Shown piece by piece: positions 57,014 through 64,000 of a DNA stretch of 64,000 nucleotides; within the stretch, counting starts at the first letter, position 1, and each line of letters begins with the position of its first letter. The stretch is from Streptococcus azizii (GTDB taxonomy: Bacteria > Bacillota > Bacilli > Lactobacillales > Streptococcaceae). The position numbers and the translations under genes were made by a program. The stretch is from contig NZ_MSPR01000001.1 of assembly GCF_001984715.1 (NCBI RefSeq), positions 62,001 to 126,000 on the forward strand, read 5' to 3'. The notes beneath the pieces were generated by a model. The model saw only the letters and a list, made by a program, of their open reading frames with translations. It did no database searches and was not told the DNA's origin.

Positions 57014-58297
57014 TTATTTTACAGTTGCAGTACTTGTGATGACTTCAACAGCTTTTTTCACTGCAATGTCATGTTTTAGCATATCTTCTGATAACAAGCG
57101 ACGGACTTGCTCTACTTCCATGTTGTAAGTAGTCGCTAATTCAGCAATTTCTTTTTCGATTTCTTCTGCTGTTGCTTCAAATCCTTCTGCTTTAGCTACT
57201 GCTTCTACAACAAGATTTGTCTTGGTACGTTTTTCAGCATCTGCCTCGTATTGCTTATGAAGATCCTCACGTGTTGTTCCAGTGATTTGGAAGTACATAT
57301 CTGGTGAGATTCCTTGCTGTTGCATGCCACCGAGGAATTCATTTATAGCACGGTGTACCTCTTCATGAATCATTTCCTCTGGAAGCTCAACGATTTCGGC
57401 ATTTGCAACTGCCAAGTCAAGGGCTGCTGTTTCAACCGCATCATTAAAAGCACTTTCCTTTGTTGCTTCTAAGTCTTTCCGATATTTCGCTCTTAACTCA
57501 TCCAGTGTTTCCACTTCTTCATCGAGGTCTTTTGCCAATTCATCATCAAGGGCTGGCACTTCTTTTGCTTTTACTTCATGAATGGTTGTCACAAAGAGAG
57601 CTGGTTTTCCTGCCAAGTCTGCCGCCTGATAATCTTCTGGGAAGGTCACTTCTACTTTCACTTCTTCACCTGCGCTGTGACCTACTAACTGGTCTTCAAA
57701 GCCAGGGATGAATTGACCACTACCTAGAGCTAGTGAAAAGTTCTCGCCTTTACCGCCATCAAATTCAACACCGTCAACTGAGCCGACAAAGTCAATCACA
57801 ACGGTATCACCTTCAGCTGCTGGTCCCTCTTTGATGACCAATTCTGCTAGAGTGTTACGCTCACGCTCCACTTTTGCTTCTACTTCTTCATCTGTTACTT
57901 CTTTTGATTCCTCAACAGATACTGCTAAGTTTTTGTAGTCTCCCAATCTCACCTCTGGCTTAGTGACTACTGCTGCAGTAATGACCCAGTCTTGGCCTTT
58001 TTCCATTGACACTACATCGATATTAGGTTGCGCAACCACTTCAAGCCCTGCCTCTGCCACAGCCGCTTCATAAGCCGCTGGCAAAAGTGCATTCATAGCA
58101 TCTTGATATAAGGCTTCTTCACCAAATTTTTGATTGAAGACGGCGCGCGGTAAGCGACCTTTACGGAAGCCTGGTACATTGATGTCTTTTTTTACCTTAT
58201 TAAATACACGATCCAATTCTGGTTTGATAGCATCTTGAGCAATTGTAAATGTCAAAACACCGCGGTTGGTTTCTTTTGATTCAAATGATACAGACAT
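57014..58297 (-). CDS. tig: Trigger factor
   Basis: Ribosome-associated chaperone and prolyl isomerase. 427 residues: ribosome-binding domain with the signature GFRKGRLPR (near 44-52), FKBP-like isomerase domain (about 150-245, [22 protein letters not shown]), and a helical C-terminal chaperone domain. -10 TATAAT at 58336-58341. Monocistronic. Confidence 0.96.
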   Translation of the reverse strand: MSVSFESKETNRGVLTFTIAQDAIKPELDRVFNKVKKDINVPGFRKGRLPRAVFNQKFGEEALYQDAMNALLPAAYEAAVAEAGLEVVAQPNIDVVSMEKGQDWVITAAVVTKPEVRLGDYKNLAVSVEESKEVTDEEVEAKVERERNTLAELVIKEGPAAEGDTVVIDFVGSVDGVEFDGGKGENFSLALGSGQFIPGFEDQLVGHSAGEEVKVEVTFPEDYQAADLAGKPALFVTTIHEVKAKEVPALDDELAKDLDEEVETLDELRAKYRKDLEATKESAFNDAVETAALDLAVANAEIVELPEEMIHEEVHRAINEFLGGMQQQGISPDMYFQITGTTREDLHKQYEADAEKRTKTNLVVEAVAKAEGFEATAEEIEKEIAELATTYNMEVEQVRRLLSEDMLKHDIAVKKAVEVITSTATVK

Positions 58298-58414
58298 TCT
58301 GTCATTTCTCCTTAAAATTTTATTGCATACAAGCCATTATATCATATCTTCCACTTATTCTCCAACTTTTTGTGACAATTCTTTTGAAAATAGACGGTAA
58401 GCAAAGCAGCTCTG

Positions 58415-58981
58415 TCAGCCCTTGCGAATCACATCTTCCTGATACAAGGCCCTGCTTCCGCCAATCAGTTTTGGTCGGCTGGCAAGAGCAGTCACATGGG
58501 CCTGACCAATCTGACGCAGAGTCGGGCGTAGAGGAACTTGGACATGTTTGATATGCATCCCTATGGCAGTATCCCCTATATCCAGTCCTGCATAGGCTGT
58601 GACAAATTCCACCTCGACAGGATCCACCATATATTCAAAAGCCGCTAGCTGACCCGAACCTCCTGCGTGTAAACTCGGTAGCACATTGACGATTTCCAAT
58701 CCCTTGGCAAGAGCGACAGCTCTTTCGACCACCAAGGCTCGGTTCACATGTTCACACCCCTGAACCGCTAAGAAAACCCCATGTTCTGCTACTATCTCCA
58801 AAATAGTCTTTACAATGACTTGTCCAACCTCAAGACTTGACTGTTTGCCGATATGACCACCGATAACCTCACTTGAGGACAGTCCCAAGACAAATAACTG
58901 CCCCGGTTGAATCTGACTTAGGGCCAGCACTTCTTCCATAACGGTCCTCGTTTCCTGCTGTATCCTTTCCATTTCCTTCAC
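58415..58981 (-). CDS. UPF0340 / TIGR01440 family protein
   Basis: 188 residues of the YwlG/UPF0340 family ([48 protein letters not shown]). The conserved Cys/His/Glu cluster suggests a small-molecule or metal site, but no activity is established for the family. Overlaps the ECF transporter gene by 4 bp and so is in the truA-pdxK-ECF operon. Confidence 0.88.
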   Translation of the reverse strand: MKEMERIQQETRTVMEEVLALSQIQPGQLFVLGLSSSEVIGGHIGKQSSLEVGQVIVKTILEIVAEHGVFLAVQGCEHVNRALVVERAVALAKGLEIVNVLPSLHAGGSGQLAAFEYMVDPVEVEFVTAYAGLDIGDTAIGMHIKHVQVPLRPTLRQIGQAHVTALASRPKLIGGSRALYQEDVIRKG

Positions 58982-59454
58982 CTGAAATCACCACCTTTTC
59001 TGAGACTCGTCATAGCTTTTAGAAGCACCATTCCCAACACCATTCCAACTATATTTTGCAGTAGATTTCCGACCAAACTTTCCAAGGCGCTTGCTAGATT
59101 GTAAAGAAGGATACTGGCGAGAAAATAGCCCCCAACCATGGCAATACTAGCAAGGATAAGCCCCGCCAATCGCTTCCTTCCCGTCCAACCAGCCGCATAC
59201 CCTTGTAAGCCGTGAAAGACTAAGCTAAAGAAGGCCCACTGGGGATAGCCTAATAGTATGTCCAGTAGAAAACCGGATAGACCTCCGACAATCGCTCCTT
59301 CTTCTGACCCTAGATAAAAGGCGGTAAAAAAGACACCTACATCCAAAAGTGTGATGACACCCGTCAATGTTGGCACATACAAGTAGCCCAAAGCAGTTGT
59401 CAAAGCTGTTAACATCGATAAGAGGACGAGTTTCTGTATCTGCTTAGTTTTCAT
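58978..59454 (-). CDS. ECF transporter S component (HMP/pyridoxine type)
   Basis: 158 residues from ATG 59454 ([15 protein letters not shown]), which overlaps the kinase stop by 11 bp; the longer upstream frame only shadows the kinase. Five to six hydrophobic segments and a [34 protein letters not shown] core typical of energy-coupling-factor substrate-binding subunits. Its pairing with a ThiD/PdxK-like kinase suggests hydroxymethylpyrimidine or a B6 vitamer as cargo, and the shared EcfAA'T module must be encoded elsewhere. Confidence 0.85.
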   Translation of the reverse strand: MKTKQIQKLVLLSMLTALTTALGYLYVPTLTGVITLLDVGVFFTAFYLGSEEGAIVGGLSGFLLDILLGYPQWAFFSLVFHGLQGYAAGWTGRKRLAGLILASIAMVGGYFLASILLYNLASALESLVGNLLQNIVGMVLGMVLLKAMTSLRKGGDFR

Positions 59455-60205
59455 ATTGTACCACCCCATATTCATCCGACGCTCGAATAGCCCCATAGAC
59501 AAAGTCCTTAGAAACAGTCACTGCCTCAAAAACGCTAGCTCCTAAGGCTAGTTGACTCGCAATGCTTGAGGCAAAGGTGCAGCCTGCACCCGTATTGTTT
59601 TTATCCAAAAGCTGCGATTCCAGAACATGGTAGTCTGATCCATTATAATAGACATCGATCGCCCGAGTTTGATCCAGACGACTACCGCCCTTGATTACAA
59701 CGTGTTGTGCTCCTAACTCATGCAGGATTCTCGCCGCCTCCTTCATCTCTGTCACGGTTTGAATCTTTCTTTGGATCAATAGCTCCGCTTCTGCTAGATT
59801 TGGTGTGACAATGGTCACATAGGGAAAAAATGCCAACAATTCATCCCGCAGATTAGTGACCTCTACATCATGCGTTTCCTTGCAAATCAACACGGGATCT
59901 AAGACGGTTGGCACACCTGCGTGTGAGCGTACAAAATGAAGAGCTTGCTTAGCAATCGCTACGTTGGGCAATAGCCCCAACTTTATCGCTGCAAAGTCCA
60001 CCTCTTGCAAGCTGGTCAGTTGTTTTTCAAACACTGCTTCCTCCGTAGGAAACACTTCAAAGCCAAGGTCTGTCATCGCTGTCAAGCAGGTAACTGCTAC
60101 AAAACCATGCAACCCATTGACCGTATAGGTGGCTAAATCAGCATGCAGACCACCACCACTAAAAATATCATTGCCCGACAAGGATACTATATACTTACTC
60201 CTCAT
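59444..60205 (-). CDS. pdxK: Pyridoxine/HMP kinase (PdxK/ThiD-like ribokinase family)
   Basis: 253 residues. [26 protein letters not shown] at the N-terminus, [14 protein letters not shown] (near 106), the kinase signature [19 protein letters not shown] near 205-223 with the catalytic Asp replaced within the usual GTGCT-type loop context (NTGAGC). Phosphorylates a vitamin B6 vitamer or hydroxymethylpyrimidine. Fusion of uptake and trapping is implied by the overlapping ECF gene. Which substrate is used cannot be told from sequence alone; the symbol is tentative. Overlaps truA by 11 bp. Confidence 0.82.
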   Translation of the reverse strand: MRSKYIVSLSGNDIFSGGGLHADLATYTVNGLHGFVAVTCLTAMTDLGFEVFPTEEAVFEKQLTSLQEVDFAAIKLGLLPNVAIAKQALHFVRSHAGVPTVLDPVLICKETHDVEVTNLRDELLAFFPYVTIVTPNLAEAELLIQRKIQTVTEMKEAARILHELGAQHVVIKGGSRLDQTRAIDVYYNGSDYHVLESQLLDKNNTGAGCTFASSIASQLALGASVFEAVTVSKDFVYGAIRASDEYGVVQYEN

Positions 60206-60944
60206 ATCGAATCTCCTTTAAATATAGTCCGTTAGGTGGGGCTGTCGGACCTGCTAATTGACGATCCTTTTCCCGCAAAATTCTCTCCACCTGCTCTACT
60301 GGCATCCGGTTATTCCCAATCTTGAGCAAGGTCCCTACCATATTGCGTACTTGCTTATAAAGAAAACCATTGCCTGTAAAGGTAAAAATGAGCAAATTCC
60401 GTCTATTATCTAGCTCGATACGCGCTTCTGTAATCGTCCGTACCTTATCTTTCACCGCCGTCCCTGATGCTGTAAAACCTGTAAAATCATGAGTTCCTAC
60501 CAAGGCAGCAATAGCCCTTTGCATGCGCTCCATCACCAAGTCATAGGGAAAATGGGTCGCATAACGCCGCAGCATGGGATTTTTTGGCCGACCAATATCC
60601 ACCAAAAATTCATAGGTTTTCTGGTGCTTGGCATAGCGGCAGTGAAAGTTATCTGCTACCTGTTCAACAGCCACTACATCTATGTCTTCTGGACTTTGGG
60701 TATCAAGGGCAAAACGGAGTCTCTCTACATTTCGCACCCCTGGTAGGTCAAAGTGAATGACCTGGCCGTAGGCATGAACCCCACTATCGGTCCGCCCCGC
60801 CCCGTGGATTACTACTTCTTGTCCACTATTTAGGCGTTGCAGAGTCTTTTCCAATTCCTCCTGAACTGTCCGTGCATGTGGTTGTCGCTGAAAACCCGAA
60901 AAATCGTATCCATCATAGGAAATAATCGCTTTGTATCTTGTCAT
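60195..60944 (-). CDS. truA: tRNA pseudouridine(38-40) synthase
   Basis: Modifies U38-U40 in the tRNA anticodon arm. 249 residues from ATG 60944 ([22 protein letters not shown]). Catalytic Asp in [15 protein letters not shown] (near 53), KTYEF and [13 protein letters not shown] signatures. A TTG frame extension to 60980 runs into the promoter and is rejected. The -10 ends 6 bp before the ATG, leaving no room for a ribosome binding site. First gene of truA-pdxK-ECF-UPF0340. Confidence 0.93.
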   Translation of the reverse strand: MTRYKAIISYDGYDFSGFQRQPHARTVQEELEKTLQRLNSGQEVVIHGAGRTDSGVHAYGQVIHFDLPGVRNVERLRFALDTQSPEDIDVVAVEQVADNFHCRYAKHQKTYEFLVDIGRPKNPMLRRYATHFPYDLVMERMQRAIAALVGTHDFTGFTASGTAVKDKVRTITEARIELDNRRNLLIFTFTGNGFLYKQVRNMVGTLLKIGNNRMPVEQVERILREKDRQLAGPTAPPNGLYLKEIRYEE

Positions 60945-60950
60945 AACTTG

Positions 60951-60980
60951 ATTGTACCATAGCCTAAAAGTCTGTGACAA
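60951..60980 (-). promoter_or_regulatory. truA promoter giving a probable leaderless transcript
   Basis: TTGTCA (60975-60980) and TACAAT (60951-60956), 18 bp apart. The seventh base after the -10 is the A of the truA start codon. Confidence 0.6.
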
Positions 60981-61090
60981 GGCTTTTACCTACTATCTGT
61001 CCTAGGGCAGATAGTAGGATGAGACCTTTACTCGCTCTTTTAAGCTAAATAGTGTATAATGAAGAAAATACCCTGAAAGGAAGGCGTGCC

Positions 61091-61546
61091 ATGTCCCATC
61101 ATACACATCATCACCACCAAGACTCCTATGCGCACGTCGTGAGCCATTTAAAAGAAAAAGGCATCCGGATAACAGAAACCCGAAAGGCCGTTATCCGTCA
61201 CTTAATTGACAGTCCAGACCACCCCAGTGCCGAGATGATTTATAAGGATCTACTTCCGAGCCATCCCAGCATGAGCCTTGCCACTGTCTACAACAATCTT
61301 AAAGTGCTGGTTGAAGAAGGATTTGTGACTGAGTTAAAACGAAACAATGATACGACCACCTACTATGATTTTATGGGCCACGACCACTTGAATGTCATCT
61401 GCGAACATTGCGGTAAAATTACCGACTTGGTTGCTGAGAATATACCCAGCCTCGAGTCACAAGTCCAAGCTCAGACTGGCTACCAGATTACCAAGGAACT
61501 CCTCACTATCTACGGTATTTGTCCAGACTGCCAACAACACTTGTAG
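61091..61546 (+). CDS. perR: Fur-family peroxide-responsive repressor PerR
   Basis: 151 residues from ATG 61091, after GAAAGGAAGG. Winged-helix Fur fold (RITETRKAVIRHLIDSPDHPSAEMIYKDL, SLATVYNNLKVLVEEGFV), metal-site segment YYDFMGHDHLN where Asp (not Glu) at the regulatory position favours PerR, and structural zinc CEHC and CPDC pairs. Its N-terminus is unusually His-rich (SHHTHHHHQD), possibly an extra metal-binding tail. Promoter -10 TATAAT at 61055-61060. Convergent with the amino-acid ABC genes. Confidence 0.88.
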   Translation: MSHHTHHHHQDSYAHVVSHLKEKGIRITETRKAVIRHLIDSPDHPSAEMIYKDLLPSHPSMSLATVYNNLKVLVEEGFVTELKRNNDTTTYYDFMGHDHLNVICEHCGKITDLVAENIPSLESQVQAQTGYQITKELLTIYGICPDCQQHL

Positions 61547-61639
61547 GAGTCAAAGAGGAGAGCTTCTACTATATCTTAAAAAATCAAAAGACATACCTTA
61601 CTAGCTCTTTTCCCAAGGGTTGAGATAGTAAGGGAATGA

Positions 61640-61677
61640 CGAAAAAAATGAAGAGCGCTTATCTCTTCATTTTTTCG
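61640..61677. terminator. Bidirectional terminator, perR / ABC permease
   Basis: AAAAAAATGAAGAG-cgcttat-CTCTTCATTTTTT: stem of about 13 bp with A and T runs serving both converging genes. Confidence 0.9.
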
Positions 61678-61681
61678 TTAT

Positions 61682-62347
61682 TCAGTAAACTGTGAGCTTC
61701 TTCTCCAACTGCACTTGTCCTAGTGCATATAGGGTGCAAATCGCCCAGTAAATCAACGCCACGCAGATATAAACCGTCATATAATCGGACTTTGCACCAC
61801 CGACAATCTTAGCCTTATTAAACAATTCTGGTACAGTAATCATAGCGGTTAGCGAGGTACTTTTGACCATGTCTAACAAGACATTACTAAGAGGCGGCAC
61901 AGCAATCCGAATGGCCTGGGGAATGATGACCTTGCGATAGATGACCGATGTCTTCAAGCCCAGAGAACGCGCCGCCTCCCATTGTCCTTTATCAATCGCA
62001 GAAAGCGAGGAGCGGATAATCTCTGAAATATAGGCACTTGACATAAGAGTAAAGGCAATGATACTCGCACTAATAGCATCTAACTCCAAGCCCATAAACG
62101 GAAGCCCAAAGTAGATAAAAAAGAGCAAAACCATGAGCGGAATTCCCCGCATCAGGGAGATATGAACCATGGCTAGGTAGCGCAAGGGGGACAGTTGTGA
62201 CATCCGCAAGAGAGCCACAAAAAAACCGCCGACTGTCCCTAAGGCAAAACCGACCAAAGATAAGGCCAAGGTATACGGCAAGCCTTCCAAAATTTTTGGA
62301 ATAGCTTCTTTTGCCAACTCCAGATTAAACATCACCTGCCAATTCAT
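61682..62347 (-). CDS. Polar amino-acid ABC transporter permease
   Basis: 221 residues from ATG 62345-62347, 6 bp after GGAGG. HisM/GlnP-type permease with about five membrane segments and the EAA loop QWEAARSLGLKTSVIYRKVIIPQAIRIAVPP (about 137-167). Works with the binding protein 95 bp upstream. No ATPase is in the window; it could lie elsewhere or be shared. Confidence 0.92.
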   Translation of the reverse strand: MNWQVMFNLELAKEAIPKILEGLPYTLALSLVGFALGTVGGFFVALLRMSQLSPLRYLAMVHISLMRGIPLMVLLFFIYFGLPFMGLELDAISASIIAFTLMSSAYISEIIRSSLSAIDKGQWEAARSLGLKTSVIYRKVIIPQAIRIAVPPLSNVLLDMVKSTSLTAMITVPELFNKAKIVGGAKSDYMTVYICVALIYWAICTLYALGQVQLEKKLTVY

Positions 62348-62442
62348 CACATTCCTCCACTAGACTATAAAAGAGAGCGAGCGTTTCAAGTATACCTACT
62401 TGGATCTTCCTCGCCCTCATTCTTTCTACCTTCCAATCCTAG

Positions 62443-63321
62443 CTATTTTACATCAGCCGTATCAATGACCGGTAGATTTTCTACGCCTTTTTCAGGTTCT
62501 GTCAAATCTTGACCCGCATAGTATTTTTCAGAAATGGCCTTTAAGGTCCCATCTTCTTTCATCGCTTTCAGAGCTTCATCTAACTTTTCTTTCAAGCTCG
62601 TATCTGTCTTACGCATCACAATTCCTTGCTCGGTCGGATTGTACTTAGCCGTACCCATTTTGACCTTAATCTCTGGGAATTGCTGGGTAATGTATTTGAT
62701 GGCAATCACTTGCGTATAGTAATCGTTGGGGATAAAATCCGTCCGCCCAGTTGATACATCACGCAGATAGACATCATTGGTCACATTATCATAGATAACA
62801 GGCTTTGCCCCCAGCTTTTCAGCAATCTTCATGTACTGAGTCCCTGCGCCACCACCTGCTTTTTTATCCTTCCAATCGCTCAAATCCGCTGCCTCAATCC
62901 CAGATGAGCCATCCTCACGAACAATCATCCCACCGATTGAATACTTGTACGGAATGGAAAAATGATACTTTTCCAAACGCTCTTTTGTTGTATCAAAGTT
63001 GTTGACCGCAATATCTACCTTACCACTATCTACTGCTGTAAATGCTTCTGCAACGCCGATTTCTTGGTAATCCATCTCGATATTCAAGCGTTTACCGATT
63101 TCATTTAACATCTCAATTTCATAGCCGACTAACTTATCTGCATCATCATGATAAGATGTTGGATACAGAGTGCCGGGAGTCGCAACTTTCAGAACTCCTG
63201 CTTCACTGATTCGTGCCCACTCCGTCTGATTGGCAGAAGAGTTCTTATCGGCATAGCTAGAACAAGCCGCCAAGGTTAGCGAAAACATCAGTAAGGCTGA
63301 GGTAGCTAATTTTTTCAACAT
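62443..63321 (-). CDS. Amino-acid ABC transporter substrate-binding lipoprotein
   Basis: 292 residues from ATG 63319-63321, after AAGGAG (the frame extends upstream without support). Lipobox LAAC (Cys19). Family 3 solute-binding fold with VGYEIEMLNEIGKRLN (near 65), VDIAVNNFDTTKERLEKY and GGAGTQYMKIAEKLG. Members bind polar amino acids such as cystine, glutamine or histidine; the substrate is not clear from sequence. Confidence 0.92.
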   Translation of the reverse strand: MLKKLATSALLMFSLTLAACSSYADKNSSANQTEWARISEAGVLKVATPGTLYPTSYHDDADKLVGYEIEMLNEIGKRLNIEMDYQEIGVAEAFTAVDSGKVDIAVNNFDTTKERLEKYHFSIPYKYSIGGMIVREDGSSGIEAADLSDWKDKKAGGGAGTQYMKIAEKLGAKPVIYDNVTNDVYLRDVSTGRTDFIPNDYYTQVIAIKYITQQFPEIKVKMGTAKYNPTEQGIVMRKTDTSLKEKLDEALKAMKEDGTLKAISEKYYAGQDLTEPEKGVENLPVIDTADVK

Positions 63322-63449
63322 GATTATCTCCTTTTTTATCCAATTTGCAATTTCTTGTTCAAAAATCACAAACCATATAAGAAGAGGGTATCACAAAGAC
63401 GAGCTTTTATCAATTATTTTAACCGAAAATTCAAAGCGCTTTCTTAGAA

Positions 63450-63865
63450 GACCATCTACTCAATGAACTTCCAGAACAGACCAGCTCTCACAATGAGAAA
63501 GGTGAAAGGTCGGGAAGGGTAAATAGCAAGAATGAAAGTAAGATACAAAGGGCGTGAAAAACGCAAAGTAAAAATAGGATTGAAACAGTTCGGTGAACTG
63601 TTTCAACGGTCACCTAGAAATAAGAAAGTGAGCCTAGAAGTTCGGGGAGTAACCTAATCCAGTGGAGTGGAACAGTTCAGGGAACTGTTTCAGCTGGTCA
63701 CCCAGAAAGAAGAAAGTGACCATAGAAGCCCGAGCCAAGAAATCGGAAAGCAAGGATTAACCAGTTGAAACAAGAAAGTGACCACAGAAGCCTGAGCTAA
63801 GAAATAGAAAATTTAACGAGTGAAAAGTTGACCAAGTATCCTGTTGATTTTTAAAAAGCATTGAC
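63450..63865. repeat. Hairpin-module repeat island (left of the amidase gene)
   Basis: No gene. It has two hairpins of the GAAACAGTTC/GAACTGTTTC type (near 63573 and a variant near 63669), the module aagaaagtgaccatagaagc / gagccaagaaatcgg, and at 63730-63860 a near copy of the serS-accA repeat with a RUP-like end. Much of it is the inverse of the fabD-fabK island. Confidence 0.7.
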
Positions 63866-63896
63866 TGTAAGCGTTGTCATAGAGTCTGTCAAGCAA

Positions 63897-64000
63897 CTAC
63901 ACCATTCTTTCATATTCTTCTGCCACAGATAAAAGAATATCCTCCCGTCCCTTAGCAGCAGTGAGCTGAACACCAATCGGCAACCCCTGCGCGGTTTGAT
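63897..64000 (-). CDS. Amidase family protein, C-terminal end (partial)
   Basis: Only the last 34 or so codons are present; the gene enters from beyond the right edge and stops at TAG (63897-63899). The sequence QTAQGLPIGVQLTAAKGREDILLSVAEEYER is the typical C-terminus of amidase-signature enzymes (GLPIGVQL). The catalytic Ser-Ser-Lys region lies outside the window, so it could be a GatA-like or a stand-alone amidase. Confidence 0.8.
   Translation of the reverse strand, partial: QTAQGLPIGVQLTAAKGREDILLSVAEEYERMV

Noticed and set aside
63450..63865. Prophage or IS attachment site beside the amidase
   Set aside because: There is no integrase, transposase or target duplication; the sequence is the common repeat mosaic.

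Overview
The window is chromosomal DNA of a Streptococcus. The evidence is the streptococcal fatty-acid locus (fabM, fabT, fabH, acpP, fabK, fabD, fabG, fabF, accB, fabZ, accC, accD, accA), a YSIRK-type surface-protein signal peptide, PerR, a scr sucrose locus, and RUP-like intergenic repeats with the TACTC...AAAATC ends known from pneumococcus. I could not settle the species. No phage, IS transposase, rRNA or CRISPR was seen.

Layout. 1-966: N-terminal part of a large surface protein on the minus strand, interrupted by a G13 tract that puts it out of frame. 1146-2648: serS behind a serine T-box. 2943-14771: type II fatty-acid synthesis genes, all on the minus strand, with FabT boxes before fabT and fabK and two repeat-filled gaps (fabD-fabK, fabK-acpP). 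15491-24742: aspartokinase, lacD, nagA, alr, acpS, secA, manA. 25818-31295: sucrose locus (scrK, scrA minus; scrB, scrR plus). 31679-36271: nusB, an Asp23-family gene, efp, a Xaa-Pro peptidase and a HicAB toxin-antitoxin pair. 36387-42774: uvrA, rhodanese lipoprotein, corA, two membrane proteins. 43272-44340: rpsR, ssb, rpsF. 44497-50118: a second sucrose/fructo-oligosaccharide system (GH32 hydrolase, ABC permeases, binding protein, LacI regulator). 50241-63321: fakA-like, Asp23-family, rpmB, fba, tRNA-Leu, pyrG, rpoE, tig, UPF0340, an ECF S component, pdxK/thiD-like, truA, perR, and an amino-acid ABC transporter. 63897-64000: the C-terminal end of an amidase.

The genes themselves are mostly core housekeeping; the unusual content lies between them. 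(1) The surface protein at the left edge has a homopolymeric tract just after its signal peptide, so one of three tract lengths gives full-length protein: a likely phase switch. Its promoter carries the same GGTTATAACC palindrome, at nearly the same distance from the -10, as the promoter of nagA 18 kb away. This suggests co-control of a host-glycan-directed surface protein with amino-sugar catabolism (nagA-lacD). (2) The terminators of two ribosomal-protein transcripts (rpsR and rpmB) are each followed by an exact 50-bp tandem array in which every unit carries a version of the terminator hairpin. (3) About ten intergenic gaps are mosaics of short hairpin modules and common linkers, some repeated nearly perfectly. 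Several sit inside transcription units, including the fatty-acid operon. (4) Conventional regulation is also readable: a pyrG leader starting GGGC, CcpA-type and LacI-type operators at the sugar loci, and a probable leaderless truA mRNA.
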